From an uncultured Ileibacterium sp. (GTDB lineage: Bacteria; Bacillota; Clostridia; Peptostreptococcales; Anaerovoracaceae), in contig CABTXQ010000018.1 of assembly GCA_902488835.1 (NCBI GenBank), forward strand, positions 1 through 23,867: a DNA stretch of 23,867 bases. Direction: 5' to 3'. This document shows positions 6,691-14,146 of the stretch, in pieces. Within the stretch, counting starts at the first letter, position 1. Each line of letters begins with the position of its first letter. A program made the position numbers and the translations under genes. The notes under the pieces were generated by a model. It had not been told where the DNA came from, ran no database searches, and saw nothing but the letters and a program-made list of their open reading frames with translations.

Positions 6691-7209
6691 ATGAGTATAA
6701 AAACCAAGAATATACAGAATATAAATAGGCACGAGAATATTCTAAAAGATGAGCGATACCTTAAGCTACTATCTGATATTGAGGGACTAGAGGAAAATAG
6801 AATATTCTGCAAGCACAGTTTGCCTCATTCCATGGATGTAGCGAGAATCGCAACTATAATATGGCTAGAAGACGGCAAAGCCAAAGAATTAAAGCGTGAT
6901 ATTATTTATGCCGCAGGGCTTTTACATGATATAGGACGTGCTGTTGAATATAAGGAAGGCAGGCCCCACGATGAAGCGTCCGCTGAAATTGCAGCTGAAA
7001 TTCTTCCAGACTGCGGATATTTACCGGCTGAAGTAATGGAGATTTCACGAGCTATTATGGGACATCGGGGGAGATATCAGACAAAAGATACCTACCTTGG
7101 TGAAATAATTGCAAGAGCAGACAAGCTATCGAGGGGATGTTTTCTCTGCAAGGCAAGGGAAGAATGCAAATGGAGTGAAGATGATAAAAACGATACATTT
7201 ATATATTGA
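6691..7209 (+). CDS. HD-domain metal-dependent hydrolase of the folate cluster
   Basis: The product (172 residues from ATG 6691) is an HD-superfamily phosphohydrolase. His46 (LPHSMDVARI), His79-Asp80 (LLHDIGR), His93, His125 (GHRGRY) and Asp144 (ARADKLSR) fit the metal site. The C-terminus carries a cluster Cys150-x2-Cys153-x5-Cys159 that could bind a metal. The reading frame is open further upstream to a TTG at 6646, adding 15 residues, but that start has a poor ribosome site and lies over the candidate promoter. No clear Shine-Dalgarno precedes 6691 either, so the start is uncertain. It overlaps nothing and is followed by folP after 17 bases. The substrate is unknown; being inside a folate operon that lacks a recognisable dihydroneopterin triphosphate pyrophosphatase, it is a candidate for removing phosphate from that intermediate (inference). 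Confidence 0.85.
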   Translation: MSIKTKNIQNINRHENILKDERYLKLLSDIEGLEENRIFCKHSLPHSMDVARIATIIWLEDGKAKELKRDIIYAAGLLHDIGRAVEYKEGRPHDEASAEIAAEILPDCGYLPAEVMEISRAIMGHRGRYQTKDTYLGEIIARADKLSRGCFLCKAREECKWSEDDKNDTFIY

Positions 7210-7226
7210 CGAGAGGGGTAAGGATA

Positions 7227-8108
7227 ATGCAAATTGGCAATAAAAATTTCGATTTTGATGCCGGTAGATCGATAATCATGGGGATTTTGAATGTAACACC
7301 GGATTCTTTTTCAGACGGAGGAAAATTCTTCGCAATTGATGATATGCTTAGGCAGGCAGAGCAGATGGTAGAAGACCGCGTTGATATATTTGATGTTGGA
7401 GGAGAATCGACAAGACCGGGAGGAGCGCCGGTTGACACTTATGAGGAAAGAAAAAGAGTTCTTCCTGCTATATCGGAACTAAAGAAGAGGTTCGATATTC
7501 CGATATCAGTCGATACTTACCATGCAGATACAGCATTAGCAGCATTGAAAGAAGGAGCGGACCTTATCAATGACGTATGGGGGCTTAGACATCCAGGAGA
7601 TAAGGATCATGAGATGGCAAGGGTAGTGTCTGAAGAGAATTGTCCCGTTATAATAATGCATAATAAAGATATAATGTTGCCGGACGAAGACATGAATAAG
7701 AAAGCTATTAACAAATTATCCTATCCATCATTATATATAGAGGAGATAATGATGGATCTCGAGAAATCTATAGAAATTGCGAAAAATGCAGGAATTAAGG
7801 AAGACAAGATAATAATAGATCCCGGCATCGGATTTGCTAAGAGTGTAAAAGGAAATATTCACTCTATGAATCATGCGGAAATTTTTCTTGAACTCGGATA
7901 TCCCGTTCTCCTTGGAATTTCAAGGAAATCCCTAATTGGAAAAACTCTTCATCTACCAGTAGATGAAAGAGAAGAGGCTACAGTTTCTCTCAATATCATC
8001 GGAAGAATGAAGGGACACCACATTTTCAGAGTTCACGATGTAAAATCAAACAGAAGGGCTCTAGATATGTGTGATGTCATACTCTCTGATGAAGGTCTGG
8101 ACGGATAA
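7227..8108 (+). CDS. folP: Dihydropteroate synthase
   Basis: FolP joins 6-hydroxymethyl-7,8-dihydropterin diphosphate to p-aminobenzoate, giving 7,8-dihydropteroate; it is the target of sulfonamides. The 293-residue TIM-barrel shows the pterin-binding signatures ILNVTPDSFSDGG near the N-terminus and DVGGESTRPGG, then SVDTYHADTA, NDVWG, VIIMHNK, IDPGIGFAKS, LLGISRKS and the C-terminal RVHDV. The start is ATG 7227, supported by AGGGG at 7214-7218, rather than the TTG at 7206 that would overlap the HD gene stop. All key loops look intact. The downstream folB-folK fusion begins five bases after its stop. Confidence 0.96.
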   Translation: MQIGNKNFDFDAGRSIIMGILNVTPDSFSDGGKFFAIDDMLRQAEQMVEDRVDIFDVGGESTRPGGAPVDTYEERKRVLPAISELKKRFDIPISVDTYHADTALAALKEGADLINDVWGLRHPGDKDHEMARVVSEENCPVIIMHNKDIMLPDEDMNKKAINKLSYPSLYIEEIMMDLEKSIEIAKNAGIKEDKIIIDPGIGFAKSVKGNIHSMNHAEIFLELGYPVLLGISRKSLIGKTLHLPVDEREEATVSLNIIGRMKGHHIFRVHDVKSNRRALDMCDVILSDEGLDG

Positions 8109-8112
8109 TGTT

Positions 8113-8952
8113 ATGGACAAGATATTTATTGACGAGCTTGAATGCTTCGGGTATCACGGAGTATTTGAAGAAGAAAAAAAGAAAGGACAGCCTTTTATCA
8201 TATCGGCAATTATTCATCTCGATTCAAGTGATGCCGCATCAAAAGATGACTGCAATTTAACCGTAAATTATGCATCCGTATGCCAAGATATTGAAGACAT
8301 TGTGTCAAAAGGGTCGTTCGATTTGATCGAGACTCTTGCGAAAAAAATTGCAGAAACCATCATATTCAAATATAATAGGGTGGAAAGAATTGAAATAAGG
8401 GTAGATAAGCCAAAAGCACCGATTGAACTAAAATTTAAGAGCATTGCTGTATCCACCGACATTAGATGGCATAGAGCATATATTGCCCTTGGTGCAAACA
8501 TAGGAGATCCCGAGGGGAATATAAGAGGAGCCGTTAAGGAGTTTTTGCATGACGAGAGGTTCAAAGACCTCAGAGAGTCAAAGCTCATAAGAACAAAACC
8601 CTATGGAGGGATTGATCAGCCCGACTTCTTAAATGGAGCAATTGAGGTTAAGACCATATTAACGCCTTCGGAGCTTCTGAAATACACAGGCTCAATAGAG
8701 AACAAATTCGAGAGAAAAAGAGATGTACACTGGGGACCAAGAACACTTGACCTCGATATCATTTTCTATGACGATGAAATTATAGATACAAAGGATTTGA
8801 TAATACCGCATCCCGAGATGCACAAAAGAGATTTCGTACTTGAGCCGATTGCCATGTTAAATCCTAACTTAGTTCATCCAATTTACAGAATGCGTATTTC
8901 TGAGATGCTTGATGAGTTGAGAGAAAAGGAAAGCAAATATATTAAATGCTGA
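8113..8952 (+). CDS. folBK: Fused dihydroneopterin aldolase and HPPK (FolB-FolK)
   Basis: One 279-residue chain joins two consecutive pathway enzymes. Residues about 1-118 are dihydroneopterin aldolase (IFIDELECFGYHGVFEEE; NLTVNYASVCQDIE; FDLIETLAKKIA; VRIEIRVDKPKAPI-like strand), which cleaves dihydroneopterin to 6-hydroxymethyl-dihydropterin. Residues about 122-279 are 6-hydroxymethyl-7,8-dihydropterin pyrophosphokinase (AYIALGANIGDPEGNI, RTKPYGGIDQPDFLNGA, and the signature WGPRTLDLDIIFYDD, then IPHPEMHKRDFVLEP). The product feeds directly to FolP. ATG 8113 is preferred over the ATG at 8071, which lies inside folP and adds residues outside the FolB fold. Fusions of this kind are known in Firmicutes. 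Confidence 0.94.
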   Translation: MDKIFIDELECFGYHGVFEEEKKKGQPFIISAIIHLDSSDAASKDDCNLTVNYASVCQDIEDIVSKGSFDLIETLAKKIAETIIFKYNRVERIEIRVDKPKAPIELKFKSIAVSTDIRWHRAYIALGANIGDPEGNIRGAVKEFLHDERFKDLRESKLIRTKPYGGIDQPDFLNGAIEVKTILTPSELLKYTGSIENKFERKRDVHWGPRTLDLDIIFYDDEIIDTKDLIIPHPEMHKRDFVLEPIAMLNPNLVHPIYRMRISEMLDELREKESKYIKC

Positions 8953-8975
8953 ACTTAAGAGAAAGCAGGTAACAA

Positions 8976-9962
8976 ATGACACCAAAAATGACAGAGAAAA
9001 TTCAGGAATTGCTCGAAGAGGCTTATAGGAGAGGTAAAGAGGCAATACCTGGCGGAAACGTTGCAACTTACATACCTGAACTTGGAAAAGCTGATCCTCA
9101 AGATCTCGGAATCAGCATATGTACAAGAGAGTTTGAACACTTTAATATAGGAAGGACAGACAAAAGATTTACGATACAGAGTATCTCAAAGATAGTTTCT
9201 CTTGCGATTGCACTCGATATGTTTGGACCGGACAAGGTGTTTAGACTGGTTGACATGGAACCTTCGGGAGAAGCCTTCAACTCACTCATTGACCTCGATA
9301 CGAAGAGCAATAAACCGATGAATCCCATGATCAATTCTGGGGCGATCACAGTTGCAAGCATGCTCGTCGGACATATTTCGGTAGAGGAAGAAACCGAAAT
9401 AATTAGAAAAATCTGTATAGACGATGAGATAACTATTAATAATCAAATCTTTGAATCAGAGATGGGGCACCTTTCGAGGAACAGGGCGATTGCCTACCTT
9501 CTTGAAAGCAAGGGGCTTATCTCAAATGTTGAAGAAACACTCGAATTTTATACTAAGATTTGTTCTCTTGAGGTTACAGCAAAATCCCTCGCAACAATGG
9601 GCATGGTATTTGCAAATGACGGTAAGACATTACGTAATAAAGACGACAGAATTTTCAGCAAGAGGACGGCAGAAATTGTGAAGACTATAATGCTTACCTG
9701 CGGTATGTATGACCGTTCCGGGAGGTTTGCTGTTGATGTTGGAATACCGACAAAGAGTGGTGTCGGCGGAGGTCTCGTTTCAGTTGCAGATGGTCTTGCA
9801 GGCATTGGAATTTATGGACCTGCACTTGATGACAAGGGGAACTGTATTGCAGGACCGCCTGCACTTAAATATCTGTCACAGGAGCTACAGCTACATCTGT
9901 TCCGAAAGGATTCATTGCTTGACAGACTGATTAAATTAAGACTTAAAGGTAAATTAAAATAA
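8976..9962 (+). CDS. glsA: Glutaminase A
   Basis: This 328-residue protein belongs to the serine-dependent beta-lactamase-like glutaminase family, which hydrolyses L-glutamine to glutamate and ammonia. The catalytic Ser69-x-x-Lys72 pair lies in IQSISKIVS, and MNPMINSGAI, the YxxxCS segment (FYTKICSLEV) and the glycine-rich KSGVGGGLVSVADG are all present. The length is normal. The ATG at 8976 has GCAGGT about 10 bases upstream, and the gap to folBK is 23 bases with no terminator, so it is probably read with the folate genes. A metabolic link is plausible (FolC consumes glutamate and pABA synthesis uses glutamine), but the same enzyme serves glutamine fermentation or acid resistance in other bacteria. 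Confidence 0.95.
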   Translation: MTPKMTEKIQELLEEAYRRGKEAIPGGNVATYIPELGKADPQDLGISICTREFEHFNIGRTDKRFTIQSISKIVSLAIALDMFGPDKVFRLVDMEPSGEAFNSLIDLDTKSNKPMNPMINSGAITVASMLVGHISVEEETEIIRKICIDDEITINNQIFESEMGHLSRNRAIAYLLESKGLISNVEETLEFYTKICSLEVTAKSLATMGMVFANDGKTLRNKDDRIFSKRTAEIVKTIMLTCGMYDRSGRFAVDVGIPTKSGVGGGLVSVADGLAGIGIYGPALDDKGNCIAGPPALKYLSQELQLHLFRKDSLLDRLIKLRLKGKLK

Positions 9963-9975
9963 GAAGGAGAAATAT

Positions 9976-11307
9976 ATGAACTTTATTGAAGAATATAAAA
10001 ACAAACTTAAGACACCTAAGGAAGCTGTTAAAGTTGTTAAAAGTGGAGATTGGGTTGATTTTAGCCAAAATCTCGGATTTCCTTACCTTCTCGACATGGC
10101 ACTTTCTGAGAGAAAAGAAGAGCTTCATGATGTAAAAATCAGGGGGCACATGATGTATGGTCCAATCCAGTGTGTTGAAAAGGACCCGACTAGGGAGCAT
10201 TTCATTTACAATTCATGGCACATGGTTGCCTACGAGAGAAAGCTATGTGACAGAGGCCTCTGCAGTTTTACACCTATGATATACAGGAATCTTCCTTCAT
10301 ATTATAGGAATTATGTTAAAGTCAACGTAGCTATGCAGCAGGTTACACCTATGGATAAAAACGGCTATTTCGGTTTTTCATCGAACAATGCCTGTGCGAG
10401 AGCGACAATGGAAGCAGCGGATTATATTATACTTGAGGTTAATGAGCGCCTTCCTTACATAAGAGGAATGGAAGAATGCATTCATATATCGGAAATAGAT
10501 GCAGTTGTCGAGGGAGAGCATCCGCCACTTGATGAGACCTTACCATCTATTCCCGGAGAACTTGAGATGGTAATTGCGGAGAAAATCGTTGAAAGAATGA
10601 AAAATGGATCCGTTATACAGCTTGGAGCGGGCGGATTACCTGATGCAATAGGGAAGGTAATTGCAGAGGAGTCAGATTTAAAAGACCTCGGTGTTCATAG
10701 TGAACTCCTTGTCAACTCTTTCCTTGACATGCACAAGGCAGGCAAGATAACAAATAAGTATAAGACTGTAATGCCTGGGAAGAATACGTTTTCATCAGTG
10801 TATGGTAATGTTGAGCTTATGGAATGGGCAGGAGATAACCCGGGAATGTGTTCAGCTCCTATTGATTTCGTAAACGGAGTGGACGTTGTTAAGAGCATAG
10901 ATAATTTTGTTTCAATTAATAATGCCGTCAATATTGATTTATTTGGGCAGATATCTTCAGAAAGTTCAAGATTCAGACAGATAAGTGGAACGGGTGGACA
11001 ATTAGATTTCATTACCGGAGCATATGACAATCCGACAGGGCAGAGCTTTATCGCGATTACATCGACTTTTACGGACAAAAAAGGCGTAAAGCACTCAAGG
11101 ATAGTTCCGCATTTCAACGGTGATATCATAACATCCCCAAGGAGTCAGGCGGCTACAATTGTAACTGAGAACGGAATTGTTGATCTCACGGGAATGACGG
11201 TGTGGCAGAGAGCAGAGGCATTAATAAGTCTTGCAGCACCTGAATTTAGAGAAGAATTGATAAAGGCAGCAGAAAAACAAAAAATCTGGAGAAATACAAA
11301 TAAATAA
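9976..11307 (+). CDS. Butyryl-CoA:acetate / 4-hydroxybutyrate-type CoA-transferase
   Basis: This 443-residue protein is an acetyl-CoA hydrolase/transferase-family (class I-type) CoA-transferase. The motif QLGAGGLPDAIG at about 215-226 and the following LGVHSELL, with Glu243 as the likely nucleophile that forms the glutamyl-CoA thioester, match Cat2/But enzymes. The C-terminal SRIVPHFNGDIITSPRSQAATIVTENGIVDLTG is the conserved CoA-binding end. In anaerobic Clostridia this family moves CoA between butyryl-CoA (or 4-hydroxybutyryl-CoA) and acetate, the last step of butyrate formation. The true acyl substrate cannot be fixed by eye; propionate or other acids are possible. A strong AAGGAG site precedes ATG 9976, 13 bases after glsA, and the operon ends at the hairpin at 11334. 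Confidence 0.85.
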   Translation: MNFIEEYKNKLKTPKEAVKVVKSGDWVDFSQNLGFPYLLDMALSERKEELHDVKIRGHMMYGPIQCVEKDPTREHFIYNSWHMVAYERKLCDRGLCSFTPMIYRNLPSYYRNYVKVNVAMQQVTPMDKNGYFGFSSNNACARATMEAADYIILEVNERLPYIRGMEECIHISEIDAVVEGEHPPLDETLPSIPGELEMVIAEKIVERMKNGSVIQLGAGGLPDAIGKVIAEESDLKDLGVHSELLVNSFLDMHKAGKITNKYKTVMPGKNTFSSVYGNVELMEWAGDNPGMCSAPIDFVNGVDVVKSIDNFVSINNAVNIDLFGQISSESSRFRQISGTGGQLDFITGAYDNPTGQSFIAITSTFTDKKGVKHSRIVPHFNGDIITSPRSQAATIVTENGIVDLTGMTVWQRAEALISLAAPEFREELIKAAEKQKIWRNTNK

Positions 11308-11333
11308 AGATAAATAAATAAAGATAAGATAAG

Positions 11334-11358
11334 AGGCTATCCTAGATGGATAGCCTTT
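11334..11358. terminator. Bidirectional terminator overlapping the 3' end of the aminotransferase gene
   Basis: AGGCTATCC (11334-11342) pairs with GGATAGCCT (11348-11356) around a five-base loop. On the plus strand a short T run follows (TTTATT); on the minus strand the continuation is moderately T-rich (CTTATCTTATCTTT). It lies 26 bases after the CoA-transferase stop and contains the last six codons and most of the stop region of the converging gene. Confidence 0.75.
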
Positions 11359-12458
11359 ATTGCATCGAGAAGAACTGGAAATTCATCAATTCTAGGCAGT
11401 CTTATTCTGACCGAGTTCTTTGAAAGTCCGTTAAAATCCTTTCCCGGTACGGATAGGACCTTCTCGTCAAAGAACCTCTCGTATAGATCAACGTTTTCAT
11501 CTTTATGAATTAAGAGAAATATTGAAACGGTGTCGGAGCTTTCAGGCATTGAGAGATTGCCATCAGATTTCAGGACATCTCTGATTTCCCTTTTCATATT
11601 TGAAAAGTCTACAATATTCTCCCAGATCTGTTCGCTATGTTTTAATGCTTCGCCGCCCATTTCTCTCGCAAATTCACTGACCTGATAAGGATTTGTAATC
11701 TTTCTCATATAAGAAATCAGCTGTTTCGCAGCTATGACATATCCAATTCTAAGTCCTGCAAGGCCGAAAGCTTTTGATAGACTCCTTATCATTATAAGAT
11801 TAGGATATTCTTCCGTAAGCTGCATCGATGAATTTTGGTTTGGCATGAAATCGCCGTAGGCTTCATCAATTATGACAGCAGCTCCGACAGAAATAGCTTT
11901 GTCGAGGATTTTTTCTATGGCATATAAGCTAATTACCTGCCCTGTTGGATTGTTAGGATTGTCAATATATACTACTGATATATCTTCATCTATCGAAGCA
12001 ATGAATTCATCAGGGTCGAACCGATAATTTCTATCCTTTCTAAGTGGAACAGATCTATAATTCATTCCGGAAATTTTAATAAACATTTCTGCATCTGTGA
12101 ACTGGGGAGATATCCCAAGTACGTTCGCACCATTAGTATTAAATATATTAAAGACTGTATAAAGCGAATTAATGCTTCCGTCCGACAATAGCACATTATC
12201 TCTTTCGATATTTGAATATCCCTTCCAGTACTCCGTAAGGCCTTCATAGATCGCCTGGCTGTGAGGATATGGCCCAAAACGTTTGATATCGAAATTTTTC
12301 ATAGCCTCTTTAAGACTAGGAGGGAATCCGTATGGATTACATCCCTCGCTACAGTCTATCCCTCCATCCGGAAGTAGTACTATGTCTGAAGCATAACTTA
12401 TCTTTTCTTTTTCTAATAATTCAGGTCTTATTTTCAAAGACTTAGTTAGAGTTTTCAT
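11337..12458 (-). CDS. Class I/II PLP-dependent aminotransferase, HisC/CobD-like
   Basis: The 373-residue protein is a fold-type I PLP enzyme closest in motif pattern to histidinol-phosphate aminotransferase and threonine-phosphate decarboxylase. It shows CNPYGFPPSL at the N-terminus, YIDNPNNPTG (about 164-173), Asp198 in IIDEAYGDF, and the PLP lysine Lys229 in SLSKAFGLAGLRIGY; an Arg near the end (RIRLP) fits the carboxylate-binding arginine. No other histidine or cobalamin genes are near, so the substrate is open. The ATG at 12458 has a strong AAGGAGA site. It lies 21 bases downstream of the cardiolipin synthase gene on the same strand and is probably co-transcribed with it. Its stop codon falls inside the terminator stem at 11334-11356. 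Confidence 0.88.
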   Translation of the reverse strand: MKTLTKSLKIRPELLEKEKISYASDIVLLPDGGIDCSEGCNPYGFPPSLKEAMKNFDIKRFGPYPHSQAIYEGLTEYWKGYSNIERDNVLLSDGSINSLYTVFNIFNTNGANVLGISPQFTDAEMFIKISGMNYRSVPLRKDRNYRFDPDEFIASIDEDISVVYIDNPNNPTGQVISLYAIEKILDKAISVGAAVIIDEAYGDFMPNQNSSMQLTEEYPNLIMIRSLSKAFGLAGLRIGYVIAAKQLISYMRKITNPYQVSEFAREMGGEALKHSEQIWENIVDFSNMKREIRDVLKSDGNLSMPESSDTVSIFLLIHKDENVDLYERFFDEKVLSVPGKDFNGLSKNSVRIRLPRIDEFPVLLDAIKAIHLG

Positions 12459-12479
12459 TCGAATCTCCTTCCTTATATC

Positions 12480-14039
12480 TTAAAGTAAAGGTGCAAATAA
12501 TTTCATAAAAAGGCACCAAAGAGTGGATCTAAACGAGCGGCTCATGTATTGATCTGTTACATCTTCTGATATGTCAAACGAATGTTCAAAATCGTTTTTC
12601 ATGTCCATAACGGCATCGGATCCATATATAAGACATCCGTCCTCAAAGTGATGGTAAAGACTCCGGTAATCCAGATTGATGGTCCCGCATACAGCAACGA
12701 TATCATCAGAAACACATTGCTTTGCATGGCAGAATCCCGGTGTAAATTCAAATATTTTTACTCCATTCTGGACAAGTGGCTTATAATATGCTCTTGTCAT
12801 CCGAAATACCATCTTTTTATCAGGAATCCCGGGCGTAAGTATGACGACCTCGACACCTCGTTTTGCAGCAAGAGATAGTGCATGAATCATTTCGTCTGTT
12901 ATTATCAGATAAGGTGTAGAAAAATAAATATATTTCTCCGCACGGTCTATTAAATGAATATATAGATTTTCGCCGACGAGTTCATTATCCATAGGATTAT
13001 CAGCATATGGCTGAATGAAACATTTTTCCTTAGGAGTATATGGAATGTCCGGAAGATATTTATTAATATCTGTATCATCCTCATCAGTTTTCCTGATTGC
13101 ATTCCACATTTCAAGAAACATTACGGTAAAGCTCTTGGTTGCAGGGCCAGTAATTTTCACCCCCGAATCCTTCCAGAATCCGTAAGGATGAGTAATATTG
13201 AAATATTCATTTGCAATATTATAGCCACCGGTAAATGCGATTTTACCATCTATAATTGTGATTTTTCGATGGTCTCTATTGTTCAGGAACAGGTTAACAA
13301 AAGGCGTAACCGGATTAAATACACGACAATGGATTCCTTGACTTTCCATTTTTCTGTTAAAGTCCTTATTTATAAAAGCAATGCTTCCCATATCATCATA
13401 GAAGATTCTTACCTCCACACCGTGTTTGACGCGTTCAATAAGTATCTCTTCAATCTCAGAAAAAGCTTCCGCATCTTCAATCGCATGATATTCCATGAAT
13501 ATAAAATGCTCTGCCTTAGAAAGTGCAGCCTTTTGAGCTTCAAATGCGTCAGTAGCATATGAGAAAAATTCTACATCACTGTCCAAATATATCGGATAGT
13601 GTGCATAATCATATAAATAATTGGAGATATTTGAAATTGAACGATCTGCTATTTTCTTCTCTTCAACTAGATTGTGTTGATCTGGCAAAAGTGGGAACAG
13701 CTTTTTATCTATTTCTTCATATCTTCTTCTCATGCGCTTTGTAGTGCCGGATGTTCCTGTTATAAGGTATAGAGCACCTCCAATAATTGGAAAAAGAAGA
13801 ACAAGGATTATCCATGAAATCTTTATTGATGAGGTTTTATCCTGGTTAGAAATGAAAAGAGCGAGAAGAATTCCAATCAAATGTTCCACTGCTTGAATTG
13901 TACTTCCTACAGACACCCTGTTTGCAAGAAAAACAATTATGAACATCTCAATAAGGAAGGCTATAAATGCAATTATAAGCCTCCAAATACTATTCTTTAC
14001 ATATGTTTTTTGTTCGACTGTTCTATTTGCATTACTCAT
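12480..14039 (-). CDS. cls: Cardiolipin synthase (phospholipase D family)
   Basis: The 519-residue membrane protein condenses two phosphatidylglycerol molecules to cardiolipin and glycerol. Hydrophobic segments at about 17-38, 50-65 and 75-95 make the N-terminal membrane anchor. Two HKD motifs follow: His257-x-Lys259-x4-Asp264 (HRKITIIDGKIAFTGG) and His438-x-Lys440-x4-Asp445 (HAKQCVSDD), with NLDYRSLYHHFEDG after the second. Length and order are those of Bacillus-type ClsA. The ATG at 14039 has no Shine-Dalgarno, and a strong promoter places the transcript start only about 3 bases upstream, so the message is predicted to be nearly leaderless. The HisC-like gene follows in the same direction. 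Confidence 0.95.
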   Translation of the reverse strand: MSNANRTVEQKTYVKNSIWRLIIAFIAFLIEMFIIVFLANRVSVGSTIQAVEHLIGILLALFISNQDKTSSIKISWIILVLLFPIIGGALYLITGTSGTTKRMRRRYEEIDKKLFPLLPDQHNLVEEKKIADRSISNISNYLYDYAHYPIYLDSDVEFFSYATDAFEAQKAALSKAEHFIFMEYHAIEDAEAFSEIEEILIERVKHGVEVRIFYDDMGSIAFINKDFNRKMESQGIHCRVFNPVTPFVNLFLNNRDHRKITIIDGKIAFTGGYNIANEYFNITHPYGFWKDSGVKITGPATKSFTVMFLEMWNAIRKTDEDDTDINKYLPDIPYTPKEKCFIQPYADNPMDNELVGENLYIHLIDRAEKYIYFSTPYLIITDEMIHALSLAAKRGVEVVILTPGIPDKKMVFRMTRAYYKPLVQNGVKIFEFTPGFCHAKQCVSDDIVAVCGTINLDYRSLYHHFEDGCLIYGSDAVMDMKNDFEHSFDISEDVTDQYMSRSFRSTLWCLFMKLFAPLL

Positions 14040-14048
14040 TTCGCAGCT

Positions 14049-14077
14049 ATTATAGCACAGAGAAAAACACTTGTCAT
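14049..14077 (-). promoter_or_regulatory. Promoter of cls
   Basis: On the minus strand ATGACA (14077-14072) and TATAAT (14054-14049) are 17 bases apart, and TGC directly before the -10 makes it an extended -10. The expected start near 14042 is about 3 bases before the cls ATG. The -35 includes a TGTCA/TGACA half-site shared with the copA side. Confidence 0.75.
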
Positions 14078-14110
14078 TTCAGATTGACATATATGCATGT
14101 CAAGTATAAT
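14072..14110 (+). promoter_or_regulatory. copA promoter with regularly spaced TGTCA/TGACA half-sites
   Basis: TTGACA (14084-14089) and TATAAT (14105-14110) are both consensus but only 15 bases apart, a spacing that usually needs help from an activator or DNA distortion. The -35 is part of an inverted repeat TTGACAT-n6-ATGTCAA (14084-14090 and 14097-14103). A further TGTCA lies at 14072. The three five-base half-sites start at 14072, 14085 and 14098, exactly 13 bases apart and in alternating orientation. The sequence matches neither the CopY box (TACAnnTGTA) nor the GC-rich CsoR operator, so the regulator is unknown. Confidence 0.65.
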
Positions 14111-14146
14111 CTATGTATGTATATTATTTAATAGAAAGGAGATTAT

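Noticed and set aside
7206..7226. TTG start for folP overlapping the HD gene stop
   Set aside because: ATG 7227 has a well-placed AGGGG, and the extra residues before it are outside the FolP fold.
8071..8112. Upstream ATG for folB-folK inside folP
   Set aside because: The added 14 residues do not belong to FolB, and ATG 8113 sits directly before the conserved N-terminal strand.
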